Below, piece after piece: positions 13,120 through 25,480 of a stretch of DNA of 64,000 nucleotides. The translations under genes and the position numbers were made by a program. This DNA is from Xestospongia muta (Eukaryota; Porifera; Demospongiae; Haplosclerida; Petrosiidae). The stretch's first letter is position 1. Every line of letters begins with the position of its first letter. Location: assembly GCA_963693285.1 (NCBI GenBank), contig OY848924.1, positions 6,903,842 through 6,967,841 of the forward strand. The letters are read 5' to 3'. Under the pieces are notes generated by a model. The model did not search any database, was not told the DNA's origin, and worked only from the letters and a program-made list of their open reading frames with translations.

Positions 13120-15068
13120 CTATAATAAATACTGACTTTTTTGCCATCTGCAAATTAACAAACAGAATATGAAAACGATAACGAGTACAGTTCCAATGAC
13201 AATGAAAACAGTTACACTGAATGATATGATGATCATTTGGGAGGTAGAATCTGTGATCAAGAAAAAAATGATATTAATTGAAGACTCTGTAGCTAACCGG
13301 AGGAAGTAGTAGATGTAGTTATGACTGTACTGGATGTGGAAAGGACAACAGAACTTGTAGCAATAGATGTTATAAATGTGGTAGTAGATTGAACAACAGT
13401 GGTACTTGACACAGCTAGGTGAAATATACTTGACACAGCTAGTGCTAGGTAAAATATACAACTAGGTGACATGACCTGACCATTAATTGGTATGAAGTAA
13501 GTTGTCTTTGTGTACATAATCATTCTAAAACTGTTCATTTAATTTATATGTACACGGTAACTTTTTACTATCCTTTGAACATTAAATTTTCTCATGTATG
13601 ATTATCAGGCCACCCTTTCCAAATTATGTCTTTGACCACACATGAGAGGTACCCTTTGCTACATATAGCAATATAACTATTATATAGTGCATGTACATTG
13701 TGTAATATCAATTTAGTTGAATGCATGTCAAAACTCTGATTATGGTAGTTAACTTACATCTGACTAGTAGTTGCCATATCTGTTTGTCTGACCCGATACT
13801 ACACGAGACATTGGTGAAGTCTCCCTCTTGCAGTCCTCCAATAACTAGGCAAGTACAGGAGATATTGTACGGTGTTAAGAAGTCACAAGAAATACTTGCA
13901 TTGACATGATCAAACTGTAAGTTTGGACAATTAAGTCTTGTATAATCTCCATTAGTATCACAACCTATACTATCCCTTCTTGGAGTTAATGCTGTATTGA
14001 ACAATTGAAATGTCATCATTTGATTACTTCTTACTGATGCATTACAAGTGAAGCAGTATGTCTCATTGACTAGAATAGCTTTGTTGTCAGGATAAGCTAC
14101 TATTTTATTCACACCACCTATATCTAATAGTGAAAGAATAAAGTAACAACACTATAAACAACAGTAAAAACAGTAAACATCCAGTGAATAATCTATACGG
14201 TTGTGTACACAAGCAACTGCATGTTTTGACATGTTTTAACAAAAAGCTCCTTTATCAAATCAGATCACTTTTTATATATATATAGTCATAATAGTCCTAT
14301 ATTATTGTCTATATAGTCATCATTAGCTAAATGATATAGTAGATAATAGTTATAGCATACATACCTTCTTTAGTGCTAACTGTGATTAAGTCGCCATAAT
14401 AAATAGATGGAGTTAGTGAACTAATTGTAACTATACATTGGTATCTGGCATCAAACAGAGGTGTATAAAATGGAGCAGATAATTCATGTGTGGCCAAATT
14501 AAGGGAGAAAGGAACTGACTGATCTTGTATTATCATAGTAGCTTCTGAAAATTGAACCTTCCATGACAAACTATAGCCATTAGGATATGCTCCAGGTTGA
14601 TAAGAGCAGTTTAAAACTAGTGGTTTACCCCATATGAAAGATTGGTCAGTATCAATGTTAAGTTTCACAGGTATAGCTACAAGGAGAATAAAATTTAAAA
14701 TAATTTTATATAGGAGAATGTCAATCATGATACTTACGTATGAGGATTTTAAATGTAGAATTAATTGCATTATTAGTTATAGTTCTACAAATATATCTTC
14801 CTTCGTTATTTTTATTTAGAGTGAAGTTGCGATATTTTGTTGGTGGTCCTAACGACTTCTGGCCACTTTCAAAGTCAAGATAAAAGAAAGTTGCATCTAC
14901 TGGTAGCACATTTAAATCATCGGTGCATGTTAGATTCACAAAATTATTATCTCTGTCCACATGTATTGTAGAGGATATACCCGTAGCTCGAGTTGCAAGG
15001 AGACAAAGAAGCACACCAAGTAACGTTATTACCTTGTACGCTGGCTGTAGTTGTAATTGAACAATCAT
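13120..15068 (-). CDS. Gene B1: kinase-less Ig receptor (three Ig domains, stalk, one membrane helix)
   Basis: Exons: 15068-14738 (signal peptide + Ig1), 14676-14365 (Ig2), 14117-13758 (Ig3), 13444-13298 (Ser/Thr stalk), 13250-13120 (membrane helix and short tail). These join in frame to about 426 residues. The Ig exons are paralogous to those of the RTKs. The stalk and helix (FSVTVFIVIGTVLVIVFIF) are not those of the RTKs but match the receptor at 57523-54637. A base lost in the AGATGGCAAAAAAG stretch near 13141 changes frame relative to the sister at 48502, and a stop follows nine residues after the helix. A remnant of the next tail exon (about 12790-12840) remains. It could be a decoy or co-receptor, or a first half that splices on to the decayed kinase copy downstream; neither is tested. 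Confidence 0.65.
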
Positions 15069-15169
15069 ACTTGCACTCAGGGTGACAGGGAGCCTGAACT
15101 TTATGGAAGATAATTATGGAATGGATATACACAAAGCAAGTACTGTAATCTTCGCCCACGCAGTAAACA

Positions 15170-15489
15170 ATCAGACTATAATTCGTGGATCACGTGATCG
15201 TGTCAAGCATCTGCCGTGTACTTTATATTACGTATTTATTATTATTAGACTAGTTCGGTCGGGCCAATACTGCCAGTCTCGAGCTGAATATTTTCCCGTA
15301 TTGCCCTCCTACTCATGCAATAATATATATGTATTGCGTTTCCAATCCCTCCTCCCTCTGAGTCTCTATTATCTATGGCTAGACATAGCCGTGCTTCCCA
15401 CCAATGGGCGTGACCATATCCTAACGCATCATATCCTTCCAGCTATAACAAATTATATAGTGAGAAAATATTTTCACACATTCAATTCG
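15170..15489. other. Unique stretch of higher GC, no gene recognised
   Basis: This stretch directly upstream of gene B1 is less AT-rich than its surroundings and has no homologue elsewhere in the window. A frame on the plus strand (15082-15495) crosses it, but it starts inside the receptor 5' flank and has no domain-like features. It may be part of an inserted element. Confidence 0.35.
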
Positions 15490-15502
15490 AAATGATCTAT
15501 AC

Positions 15503-15661
15503 AATATCTTATATGGTGGTATAGAGAAATAGGAGTGGTAATATTGTTTGTTGAATGAACTTATCAAATAGTACCACTCCAACTCCTGTATAATACCATA
15601 GACTCGAATGAATGTACATAATTTAAAGGATAAAGGAGGGAATCATGTAGACTGAACCTAG

Positions 15662-15699
<38 letters not shown>

Positions 15700-15893
15700 A
15701 ATTGTTCATAATAGAAACCCTGACCTGCTAACAGATGTTTTTACTTAGTAGCCAGACCCTTTCCTAGAACATTAATGGTGGACTTGGAGTAAGATAATGC
15801 TGTGCTCAGTTGGCTTAGGGCCAAGTCTCCATGACCATGCTGCCAAGACTACATTTTGCTATTGTAACCAGTAAGTAAACAAATTCAGTTGTA
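15503..15893. repeat. Dispersed repeat, left arm of a long inverted pair around gene C
   Basis: The sequence is the reverse complement of about 21785-22195, including the TCCTTTATCCTTTAAATTAT block and the TCTCCATGACCATGCTGCC block. A (TA)n run lies at 15663-15695. A partial direct copy is at 50541-50670. No coding content is seen. Confidence 0.75.
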
Positions 15894-15906
15894 ATATGAT
15901 AAATTG

Positions 15907-18900
15907 TCAACAGAAGCTGCATGCAGTAAAGTCAATATAATTAGCTAGTGGTTTTATAATGTCTTCTACAGACTGAACTAAATCAGAAAATGGTGGTCTC
16001 TCCTCTGGATTACATTTCCAACAGGACATCATCAATTTATATCTGAAGACGATAATTATAATTACAATGCTAATATTAATATCTAGTTTCTTACATTTCC
16101 TCAGAACATGCTGCATTATTTGGACTGAGAAGTCTGCCTCCACTATCCAATAATTGAACAACACTCAAAGGATCTAGACCAGGATAGGGAGTTTTACCAA
16201 GACTGAACACCTCCCAACATAACACACCATATGACCACTGTGAAATTGGATAAAATAAAATCTTTAGCAATAAACGCAATCTACTGACTATATCTGTTTT
16301 CTCAGAGAATAGACCATCATGAAGGCTTTCTAATGCCATCCACTTAACTGGCAATTTGATAACAGTTTGATCAAAATCATCTTTTCTCCATTGTCTAAAA
16401 TAATTGTGTACATAAACATCTTTTGAGAGCCCAAAGTCAGCTACTTTAATAATCCCATTAGCATCAATCCTAAATAACAGAGTGAATTGAGGAGAGTTAA
16501 CAACAGCTTACATGCAGTTTCTAGCAGCAAGATCTCTGTGCACAAATTTTTGTTGAGCTAGATACAACATTCCTTTAGAAACTTGTAAGCACATAGAAAG
16601 AAGCTGTTTCCTTGCATTGAGTACAATATCATCATCACTGGTTTCAGCTATTGTTAAATTTAGTCTCTCTTTCTTTAGATAAGACAACAGACTACCTCTA
16701 GCCATAAAAGGCATTACAATATGAGGTGCCTGACCAAGATCAAGACATACTCCAATAAGAGAAAGTACATTCGGATGATCAAAAGAAGACATCTTTAGAC
16801 TCTCTTCCATAATGGAGTCAACATCTTCTTTACTGTAAAGACCTTTCATGTTGAAAAATTAGATATAATTTTAGAGTTAGTGATAGTACTGACCTTTGAG
16901 CGTTTTAACAGCAACAGGTACTGGAGCACCATTAATGATGTCACCATCAGGAGTTAGTAGTCCTCGATAAACTATACCAAATTCACCTTCAATCATGTGT
17001 GATATAGTGTGAATATAATCTATTAACAATACCTTGACCAACAGTCTCTTGTAATTGCAACAATGATCCTGAAATAATCTTGTGCATAGATAATCGTTTC
17101 AAATATGAAGATGGAACACCATAAATATATGTGTGTCTTAGTATTTCAGTGATTTCTTCTTTGCTATCACTATTCATTGTAGGATTATTACCTACTGTAG
17201 TAATCAGTGTTAAGTTTTGATATTTACGAAATATTTATCCTTACCATGAGGTGTCATAGAGATGTCCCTACAAAAAACATAATTATTTCTTGTAATATCA
17301 ATAACCACTATAATAATTATTATATATAATCTTCTGTACAATTAAAACTTACTAACTACATTACCTAGTTTGGGTTTTGTTCTTTCTTCTTTTTAAACAC
17401 ACTATTATTATGATCACTGATACTATAGACAGGAGTACTACAACTGACACAGCAATACTTATAATTAAATAAGTTGCCCAGCTACTAGATGAATTTGAGG
17501 ATTGTGATGATGTAGCTAAAAAAGATAGAGCATATGGTGCAGTTGATGTAGGTAATGGTGGTAGAATATATGGTATAAATGACAAAAGTTCTGATGTAGG
17601 AGAGAATGTTATAATATATTGTGCAGTTGATGTAAGTAAGGATGATAGAATGTATGTTCCAGTTACAAAAAACCCTGATGACAGAACACATCCTGTCATT
17701 AATGACAACAGCCCTGATTCAGGTAGGGATGATACATATGGATCCAGAACAGATGCTGTGTTCACAATTAAAAGTCTGATATAGGTGAGGATCATGGAAC
17801 ATATGGTGCATTTAGTCTAGTGTTGTTCTAGTGTAGAATATAATTTTAGTATCAAAGGCCTAGTTTTTATAATAATTTTAACTAAGCAGGTATTTATAAC
17901 CCTTTCCAATTAAATCTGGTAATTTAGATAGTACATGTTGAAGAAAAAAACTAATTTGAATAGTTTATTGATACTAGGCTGATGTGAAAGTTGTATGATC
18001 AAAAGTCTGTCAACTAGCTTATGTAATGTGAACATGCTATCATGTATGTACTGAAGTAGGTTAAACATAATATATTTTTGTTCCATTATATCAAGTAAGA
18101 ACTTTAACTTAGAATGCAATAACAGTTACTATAATTGCAGTGTAACTAGTCTGAAAAATAAGTTACCCAGAACTAGTTAATGTCAAAATTATGTCTTTGA
18201 CCACAAATGAGAGCTATCCTTTGCTACATATAGCGATATAATTATTATATAGTGTATGTACATTATGTAATATCAATTTAGTTGAATGCATGTCAAACTT
18301 TGATTATGGTAGTTAACTTACGTACGACTGTTAGTTTCCATGTCTGTTTGTCTGACCCAATACTACATGAGACATTGGTGAAGTCTCCCTCTTCCAGTCC
18401 TCCAATAACTAGGCAAGTACAGGAGACATTGTATGGTGTTGAGAAGTCACAAGAAATAATTGCATTGACATGATCAAACTGTAAGTTTGGACAATTAAGT
18501 CTTGTATAATCTCCATTAGTATCACAACCCATACTATCCCTTCTTGGAGTTAATGTTGTATTAAACAATTGAAATGTCATCATTTCATTACTTCTCACTG
18601 ATGCTTTACAAGTAAAGGAGTATGGATCATTGACTAGAATAGCTTTGTTGTCAGGATAAGCTACTATTTTATTCACACCACCTATATCTAATTGTGAAAG
18701 AATAAAGTAACGACACTAGTAGATAATAGTTATAGCATACATACCTTCTTTAGTGCTAACTGTGATTGGGTCACCCTCATAATTAGTCTGAGTTAGTGAA
18801 CTAATTGTAACTATACATTGGTATCTGGCATCAAACAGAGGTGTATAAAATGGAGCAGATAATTCATGAGTGGCTGAATTAGCGGAGAAAGGAACTGACT

Positions 18901-21567
18901 GATCTTGTATTATCCTAGTAACTTCTGAAAATTGAACCTTCCATGACAGACTATAGCCATTAGGATAGGCTCCAGGTTGATAAAAGCAGATTAAAACTAG
19001 TGGTTTACCCCATGTGAAAGATTGGTTAGAATTAACACTAAGTATAGCTACAAGAAGAATAAAATAAAAGTGTAATTTTATATAGGAGAATGTCAATTAT
19101 GATACTTACGTATAAAGATTTTAGATGTAGAATTAGTTGCACTATTACTTGTAGTTCTACTTGTAGTTCTATCAACTAGCTTATGTAATGTGAACATGTT
19201 ATCATGTATGTATTGAAGTAGGTTAAATTTAATATATTTTGTTCCATTATATCAAGTAACAACTTCAACTAAGAATGCAATAACAGTTACTATAATTACA
19301 GTGTAATTAGTCTGAAACATAAGTTACCCAGAGATAGTTAATGCCAAAACTATGTTTTTGACCACACATGACAGACATGAGAGCTACCCTTTGCTACACA
19401 TAGCAATACAATTATCATATAGTATACGTAGGTGTAGGAATAGGGGGAGGGACTAGGGGGGGCCTTGGCTCCCCCCCAACCAAATACATAATCATTTATG
19501 CAACACACAAAATTATGATTATCTGATCATGACTTAGTGAACATGCAGTTGACTGCTCTTGTTCCACAATTAAGTATAGTATTGACTGGTCTTCACTAAG
19601 CTTAAAGTTATCATAGCATTACATGCACAACCGGTTAACATCGACTCTATTAACACCTGGAATTTATTATGTGGCATACTGACTGGCACTAAGAAAATGT
19701 CAGATTTAGAACTTGAAGAAAGTAGCAGTAGTCTACAATCTTTGGCTTAACAATGCCTCCTCCACCAAAAGGATGAAACAGAAGAAGCTCCAACTTTCAA
19801 TGTCAGGGCCTAAATTTCTTAAAACTACAACTAGTCAAAAATTCCAAATGACTATTGATTGTGTAACAATTAATGCTAAAAATTTAAATGTGGGTTTTAG
19901 GTCTATTTTATATTTGTGAATGAATTATCTGTCACTATCAAGTTCACTTTCTTCAAAAAATCCATGGTAATATTCTTGTTTCTTTACGACGTTCATGTTA
20001 AATTTTTTTTGCGAATGTCTGTCTCTCTTTTAAAACTTGACCTATCATCAGACTTTATTAGATCATATGCTGAAATAGCTGACTCAACAAACATATTGTG
20101 GGCTGACTGCTACAGTTTGCGCAATTAACTTAAGACAATCTTCACCAACTATGCAACCTTGCATTGATAGATTTGATAATTTGAAAAAAACAGTTAACAA
20201 GTTTAGCTTGTCAAGACTATTCACTTCATTCAAATTTGCTAAGACACCCTTAACTTCAATCCATCATGATGTAATTATAAAGCATATATGCACGTGTCAA
20301 ACTAAGTAAATAATGATGGCCCCCCCAATTAGAAATTCATTCCTACACCTATGTATAATGCATGTACAATATGTAATATCAATTTAGTTGAATGGATGTC
20401 AAAACTCTCATTATGGTAGTTAACTTACCTACGACTGTTAGTTTCCATGTCTGTTTGTCTGACCCAATACTACACGAGACATTTGTGAAGTCTCCCTCTT
20501 CCAGTCCTCCAATAACTAGGCAAGTACAGGAGACATTATATGGTGTTGAGAAGTCACAAGAAATACTTGCATTGACATGATCAAACTGTAAGTTTGGACA
20601 ATTAAGTCTTGTATAATCTCCATTAGTACGACAACCCATACTATCTCTTCTTGGAGTTAATATTGTGTTAAACAATTGAAATGTCATCATTTCATTACTT
20701 CTCACTGATGCTTTACAAGTAAAGGAGTATGTATCAGTGGCTAGAATAGCTTTATTGTCAGGATAAGCTACTATTTTATTCACACCATCTATATCTAATA
20801 GTGAAAGAATAAAGTAACGACACTAATAGATAATAGTTATAGCATACATACCTTCTTTAGTACTAACTGTGATTAAGTCGCCCTCATAATCAGTCTCAGC
20901 TGGTAGTGAACTTAGTGAACTAATTGTAACTATACATTGGTATATGGCATCAAACAGAGGTGTATAAAATGGAGCAGATAATTCATGAGTGGCTGAATTA
21001 GCAGAGAAAGGAACTGACTGATCTTGTATTATCCTTGTAGCTCCTGAAAATTGAACCTTCCATGACAGACTATAGCCATCAGGATAGGCTCCAGGTTGAT
21101 AAGAGCAGTTTAAAACTAGTGGTTTACCCCATGTGAAAGATTGGTCAGTATCAATGTTAAGTTCCACAGGTATAGCTACAAGGAGAATAAAATTTAAAGT
21201 AATTTTATATAGGAGAATGTCAATCTTGATACTTACGTATGAGGATTTTAGCTGTAGAATTAACTACATTATTAGTTGTAGTTCTACAAATATATCTTCC
21301 TTCGTTATTTTTATTTAGAATGAAGTTGTGACATTTTGCTGTTTGTCCTAACGACTTCGGGCCACTTTCAGAGTCAATATAAAAGAAAGTTGCATCCACT
21401 GGTCCCACATTTATATCATCGGTGCATGTTAGATTCACAAAATTAACGTCTCTGTCCACATGTATTGTAGAGGATATACCCGTCGCTCGAGTTGCAAGGA
21501 GACAAAGGAGCACACCAAGTAACGTTATTATCTTGTACGCTGGCTGTAGTTGTAGTTGAACAATCAT
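15907..21567 (-). CDS. Gene C: complete Ig-domain receptor tyrosine kinase
   Basis: Exons: 21567-21237, 21175-20852, 20788-20429, 19175-19110, 19047-18745, 18681-18322, 17755-17365, 17267-17245, 17194-17033, 16986-16894, 16842-16512, 16469-16289, 16237-16095, 16042-15907. These sum to 3204 nt, about 1067 residues, with every join GT-AG and in frame. Order: signal peptide + Ig1, Ig2, Ig3, a 22-codon Ser/Thr spacer where the second Ig1 should be, Ig2', Ig3', Ser/Thr/Pro stalk, membrane helix (WATYLIISIAVSVVV...) with a basic stop-transfer, juxtamembrane, kinase. Kinase landmarks are all present: GQGEFGIVYRG loop, VAVK lysine, EES helix-C glutamate, HRDLAARN, DFG, PVKWMALE, WSYGVLCWE and the final CW..NPEERP. 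The protein ends 17 residues after the last helix. It should act at the plasma membrane; the ligand is unknown. The 20428-19176 intron carries a transposon. Confidence 0.85.
19429..20351. mobile_element. DNA transposon copy with inverted ends, in a gene C intron
   Basis: It begins TAGGTGTAGGAAT and ends with the reverse complement ATTCCTACACCTA; both ends are followed inward by a G/C-run block (GGGGGGGCC). Inside on the minus strand is a decayed transposase-like frame, more complete in the gene D copy at 29936-30256. No clear target duplication. It is nonautonomous as it stands. Confidence 0.7.
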
Positions 21568-21594
21568 ACTTGCATTCAGGGTGACAGGTGAGCC

Positions 21595-21725
21595 TGAACT
21601 TTATGGACGATAATTATGGAATGGATACACACAACAAAGCAAGTACTGTAATCCACACCCACGCAGTAAGCAGAGAGGGTTAATAACGAATAGTATATAG
21701 ACTAGCCATTAGCGACAGTACGTTA
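21595..21725 (-). promoter_or_regulatory. Conserved 5' flank of gene C
   Basis: It is the same block as upstream of genes A and D, here uninterrupted and continuing to TAGCCATTAGC. It differs from the others by a 3-nt ACA insertion near 21635. Regulatory role inferred from conservation and position only. Confidence 0.4.
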
Positions 21726-22006
21726 GCATTGAAAAATACTGACGTTTCACGGACGTTTACGAAATGGCGGTAAGTATTATATGTGTACGCCATTTATACT
21801 CCAATGTTCTATAGGAAAGGATCTGGTTACAATAACAAAATGAAGTCTTGGCAGCATGGTCATGGAGACTTGGCCCTAAGCCAGCTAAGAACAGCATTAA
21901 CTTACTCCAAGTCCAATATTAATGTTCTAGGAAATGGTCTGGCTACTAAGTAAAAAACATCACAATAATGTTGACTGGTCAGGGTTTCTATTATGAAGAA
22001 TTCATT

Positions 22007-22041
<35 letters not shown>

Positions 22042-22310
22042 CTAGGTTCAGTCTACATGAATCCCTCCTTTATCCTTTAAATTATGTACATTCATTTGAG
22101 TCTATGGTATTATACAGGAGTTGGAGTGGTACTATTTGATAAGTTCATTCAACAAACAATATTACCACTCCTATTCCTCTATAGCACCATATATATAAGA
22201 TATTAGATGCCATGTACTTTATGTCAATCTTAATGTCAATCTTAATAATTTCGTAAATGTCCGTGAAACGTCAGTATTTTTCAATGCTAACGTACTCTTG
22301 CTAATGGCTA
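21702..22310. mobile_element. Foldback-type element with long terminal inverted repeats
   Basis: The ends are inverted copies of each other over about 65 bp: 21702-21766 reads TAGCCATTAGC...TACGTTAGCATTG...TTTACGAAAT and 22247-22310 is its reverse complement with a few changes. The interior includes the repeat also found inverted at 15503-15893 and a (TA)n run at 22013-22040. No protein is encoded. The outermost bases also occur in the receptor 5' flank, so the true terminus may be further in. Confidence 0.65.
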
Positions 22311-22347
22311 GTGTTAGCTGAGGAGCTAATTTGTCTAACCAAGACTA

Positions 22348-22591
22348 CACTGTAAAAATTGATTTATTGATTTAACCAATATATTGTTATACAGGTTGCA
22401 TGTAGCAAACTTATTATGAAGTAAAAGTAAACATAACACTGTTTTTAATTACTAATTACTACTGTTTTTGTAGCTAGTAGTTCATTAGTAATAAAAACCG
22501 GGTTATACTTACTTTTACATCATACTAAGTTTGCTACATGCAACTTGTATAACAATATATTGGTTAAATCAACAAATCAATTTTTACAGTG
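22348..22591. mobile_element. 244-bp palindromic MITE with TA target duplication
   Basis: It starts CACTGTAAAAATTGATTT and ends with its reverse complement; the two arms pair over more than 60 bp. It is flanked by TA on both sides. The duplicate locus near 50741 has the same flanks without the element and with a single TA, which gives the insertion boundaries directly. A TA duplication points to the Tc1/mariner superfamily; that family call is inference. Confidence 0.85.
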
Positions 22592-24000
22592 TACATTTTA
22601 TTATAGTAGGAAGCCAGATCCTTTCCTAGTATATAAATGCTACAAGTATGTACTCAGTTGGCTGAGGGGCCAGTCAAAACTATATTTCATCTTAGTACAC
22701 AAATAAATATACTAAGAAATAGTTGGTGCATTCAGTTGGTTAATGTTGACTATATAGACAATAATGTAGAATTAGTATGACTATATAAAATGTGACCTAA
22801 TTTGATAAAAGGGACCATTTTTGTTAAAACATGTCAAAACATTCAGTTGTTGTGTACACAACCATTCATTTTTTACTGGATGTTTACTAAATTATATCTT
22901 AGTTGGAAAACAATAGACAAATTGAATGCAAAATTTAGTAAACATTCTTCATACAGAATTGCTTATATGGTAGCTTTTATAAATTTTTTGATAAAAATGG
23001 TCACTTATTGTAAATCAGGTCACGAACATCAACTAATTTACTGAAAAATGGGCACAAAGTATGCAAACAATTGATTATTCTATAGTAAAGACAATGTACA
23101 ATTCAATCAGCTATGAACAACTTCATTGAAGATATTGTCTGTCCAGTTGAGTATATAATTCAATATGGTTTGTTTTTTTGCCTTCAGCTTAATTTTGTCC
23201 TTTTCTTTTAATTCTAGAATACAAATTATAAATAATACTTTGTTGCTCATACATTTCCAACTACACTGGTGCAATACACTTCATGTCACATCATACTATG
23301 AAATAATTATGATAATCTATGTCCCATATTGTTGTTTTGTCTCTACAATATATGGCCAATGTTATTAACACATGGTAGGCACGTATTCAAAATAATGTGA
23401 AGGTTCTGAAAAGTTAACACTGAATAAGGTCTACATAGTCAGTCATTTTAGTAATCTTGAACTAGCTCTTTTAAACATTTAAACTTCAACTAGGTATTAT
23501 ACATGTACACAATCACTTTTGTATACAATATCAACTCTCAGAACTATATTTCTCTTCTGATTGGTTATTACCCATCCTTAATTACTTGAATCACCTTATA
23601 CTCATCTCATTGGTCACTACCTCCTTCAGTACTATCAGCGCATGTAGATACTGATTATAATAAATAATAATTTTATAATAATTCTTATCAATTGAGATAT
23701 CATTAATCTGTATCTGAAGACAATACATATTATATTTACAAAAGAACATTATTAGAATTGAAAATTCATTCTATAATTGTTTTGGAAGATTCTGACTTCA
23801 CAGTGAACACACTGAATGGAGCTATAAATATTGTATGATTAGTAGCAGTGTCAGTGCAAAACCATAGCAAAAAGCTTTGAACATGATCAGTCAAACCTAT
23901 CACTGTGGCATTTGTAGTTAGTGTTAATAAAACTCATTGGTTGCTATCTGTGTCAGCAGTTAAAGGATGCAGTTCAATTTCTATTAATATCTAGTTTCTT
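22592..24000. other. Intergenic block shared with 50.75-52.5 kb, no gene seen
   Basis: AT-rich sequence, largely duplicated around 50760-52530. The longest frames (22802-23044 and 23165-23368, plus strand) have no recognisable domain, and the second copy has frame-changing differences, so they are not called as genes. Confidence 0.6.
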
Positions 24001-24470
24001 ACATTTCCTCAGAACAAGATTATTTGGACTGAGAAGTCTGCCTCCACTGTCCAATAATTGAACCACAGTCAAAGAACCTAGATCAGAATAGGGAGTTTTA
24101 CCAAGATTGAACATCTCCCAACGTAACACACCATATGACCATTATGCAATGTAATTGTAAAGCTTCACCAATAAACATAATATATACTGACCACATTTGT
24201 CTTCTCAGAGAATAGATCATCATCAAGACTCCCTAAATCCATCCTCTTAACTGGCAATTTAATAACAGTTTTATCTGAATCATTTTTTTCCATTGTCTGA
24301 AATATTTGCATGCAAAAAACATCTTCTGAGAGTCCAAAGTCAGAAACTTTAGTAATCCTATTAGTATCAATCCTAAATAACAGAGTGAATTGAGGAGAGC
24401 TAAACATAGCTTACATGCTGCTTCTAACTGCAAGATCTCTATGTATGAATTTCCATTGAGCTAAATAAGG
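24000..24470 (-). pseudogene. Kinase C-lobe fragment of an RTK
   Basis: On the minus strand are remains of the HRD exon end (RDLAVRSSM, near 24420-24455), the DFG exon (24395-24195, KVSDFGLSEDV and KLPVKRMDLGS) and the WSYG exon (24145-24010). APE-region residues are altered (KRMDL for KWMAL), the WSYG exon is frameshifted near 24015, and the final exon is missing here. A sister copy is at 52080-53060. Confidence 0.7.
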
Positions 24471-24529
24471 CTAAAGAGAGATCGTAATTTTATGAATCTA
24501 AAGTGCATTGAGCTTTAAATATGCATGAA

Positions 24530-24700
24530 CCATTACTTGGAACTTTCTATTATGATGACTCTAAAAGTGGTGCTAAGTTGCTTGGACAACCAACAAGATA
24601 TCACAATTTCACTCTAAATAAACTAATGAAGGAAGATATAATTGTAAAATTACAACTGATGGTACAAGAATATCTAACCCTTTAATTCTTATATGTAACG
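24530..24700 (+). pseudogene. Ig1 exon fragment in opposite orientation
   Basis: The plus strand matches the second half of the receptor Ig1 exon (the segment normally reading LGPPxKYHNFTLNK..EGRY.C) but with stops and a frameshift. It continues into an Ig1-like donor region near 24697. It is a decayed, inverted exon; the sister copy at 53161-53275 keeps an open frame. Confidence 0.6.
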
Positions 24701-24726
24701 GTCACGTAATTAACTTACAATTATTG

Positions 24727-24727
<1 letters not shown>

Positions 24728-24764
<37 letters not shown>
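24728..24764. repeat. (TA)n microsatellite
   Basis: A pure run of alternating T and A. The sister locus at 53310-53322 is much shorter. Confidence 0.9.
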
Positions 24765-24765
<1 letters not shown>

Positions 24766-24969
24766 ATAATGTAGATATTCTACAATCTTAGTAAGTATGT
24801 CAATGCTGTAGATATTCTATAATCTTAGTAAGTATCTCAATGCTATTGAGATCAACAGAACAAGTGTCTATTAACACTGATGGATAAAGTATTGTAATAT
24901 TTATATGGCTAAATCTAAATCCTTATACCTAGACCACTCAACTATCAGTGTTAATCTAACATATAAACT

Positions 24970-25240
24970 TAAGGTGAATTTGGTATAGTTTATCGAGGAC
25001 TACTAACTCCTGATGGTGACATCATTAATGGTATTCCAGTAACTGTTGCTGTTAAAACACTTAAAGGTCAGTAGTATCACTAACTTTAAAATCATTCATA
25101 ATTCTTCAATCGGAAGGTCTTTACTGTAATGAAGATGTTGATTCCATTATGGAAGAGAGTCTAAAGATGTCTTCTTTGATCATCCTAATGTACTTTCTCT
25201 TATTGGAGTCTGTCTTGATCTTACATTGTAATGCTATATA
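24970..25240 (+). pseudogene. Kinase N-lobe fragment in opposite orientation
   Basis: At 24973-25068 the plus strand encodes GEFGIVYRGLLTPDGDIING and VAVKTLK, the glycine loop and lysine exon. From about 25118 it resembles the next exon (MEESLKMSS) but loses frame after SS and stops being similar near 25235. No flanking receptor exons are in the right order, so it is dead. Confidence 0.7.
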
Positions 25241-25480
25241 AGGCTAGAGCTGAAACCTCACCTCCCCTTCCTATTCCTACGAGATATAACAACTACTAGT
25301 ACTCAATAGGTTTCATTATATCTATTATTGTAGCAGATTCTCCATATAAAATATTGGTTTGGACACTACAAACACATCAAAAAAGTAGTATAACTTTACA
25401 CAGCATAGTAAATATTATTATTATTAAATTTTAAAAAGTTCTCAGTAAGTAAACAAATTCAGTTGTAATATGATAAATTG

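Noticed and set aside
15082..15495. 137-codon plus-strand frame upstream of gene B1
   Set aside because: Begins within receptor 5' flank shared with other genes where the frame is not kept; no domain, leader or splice context.
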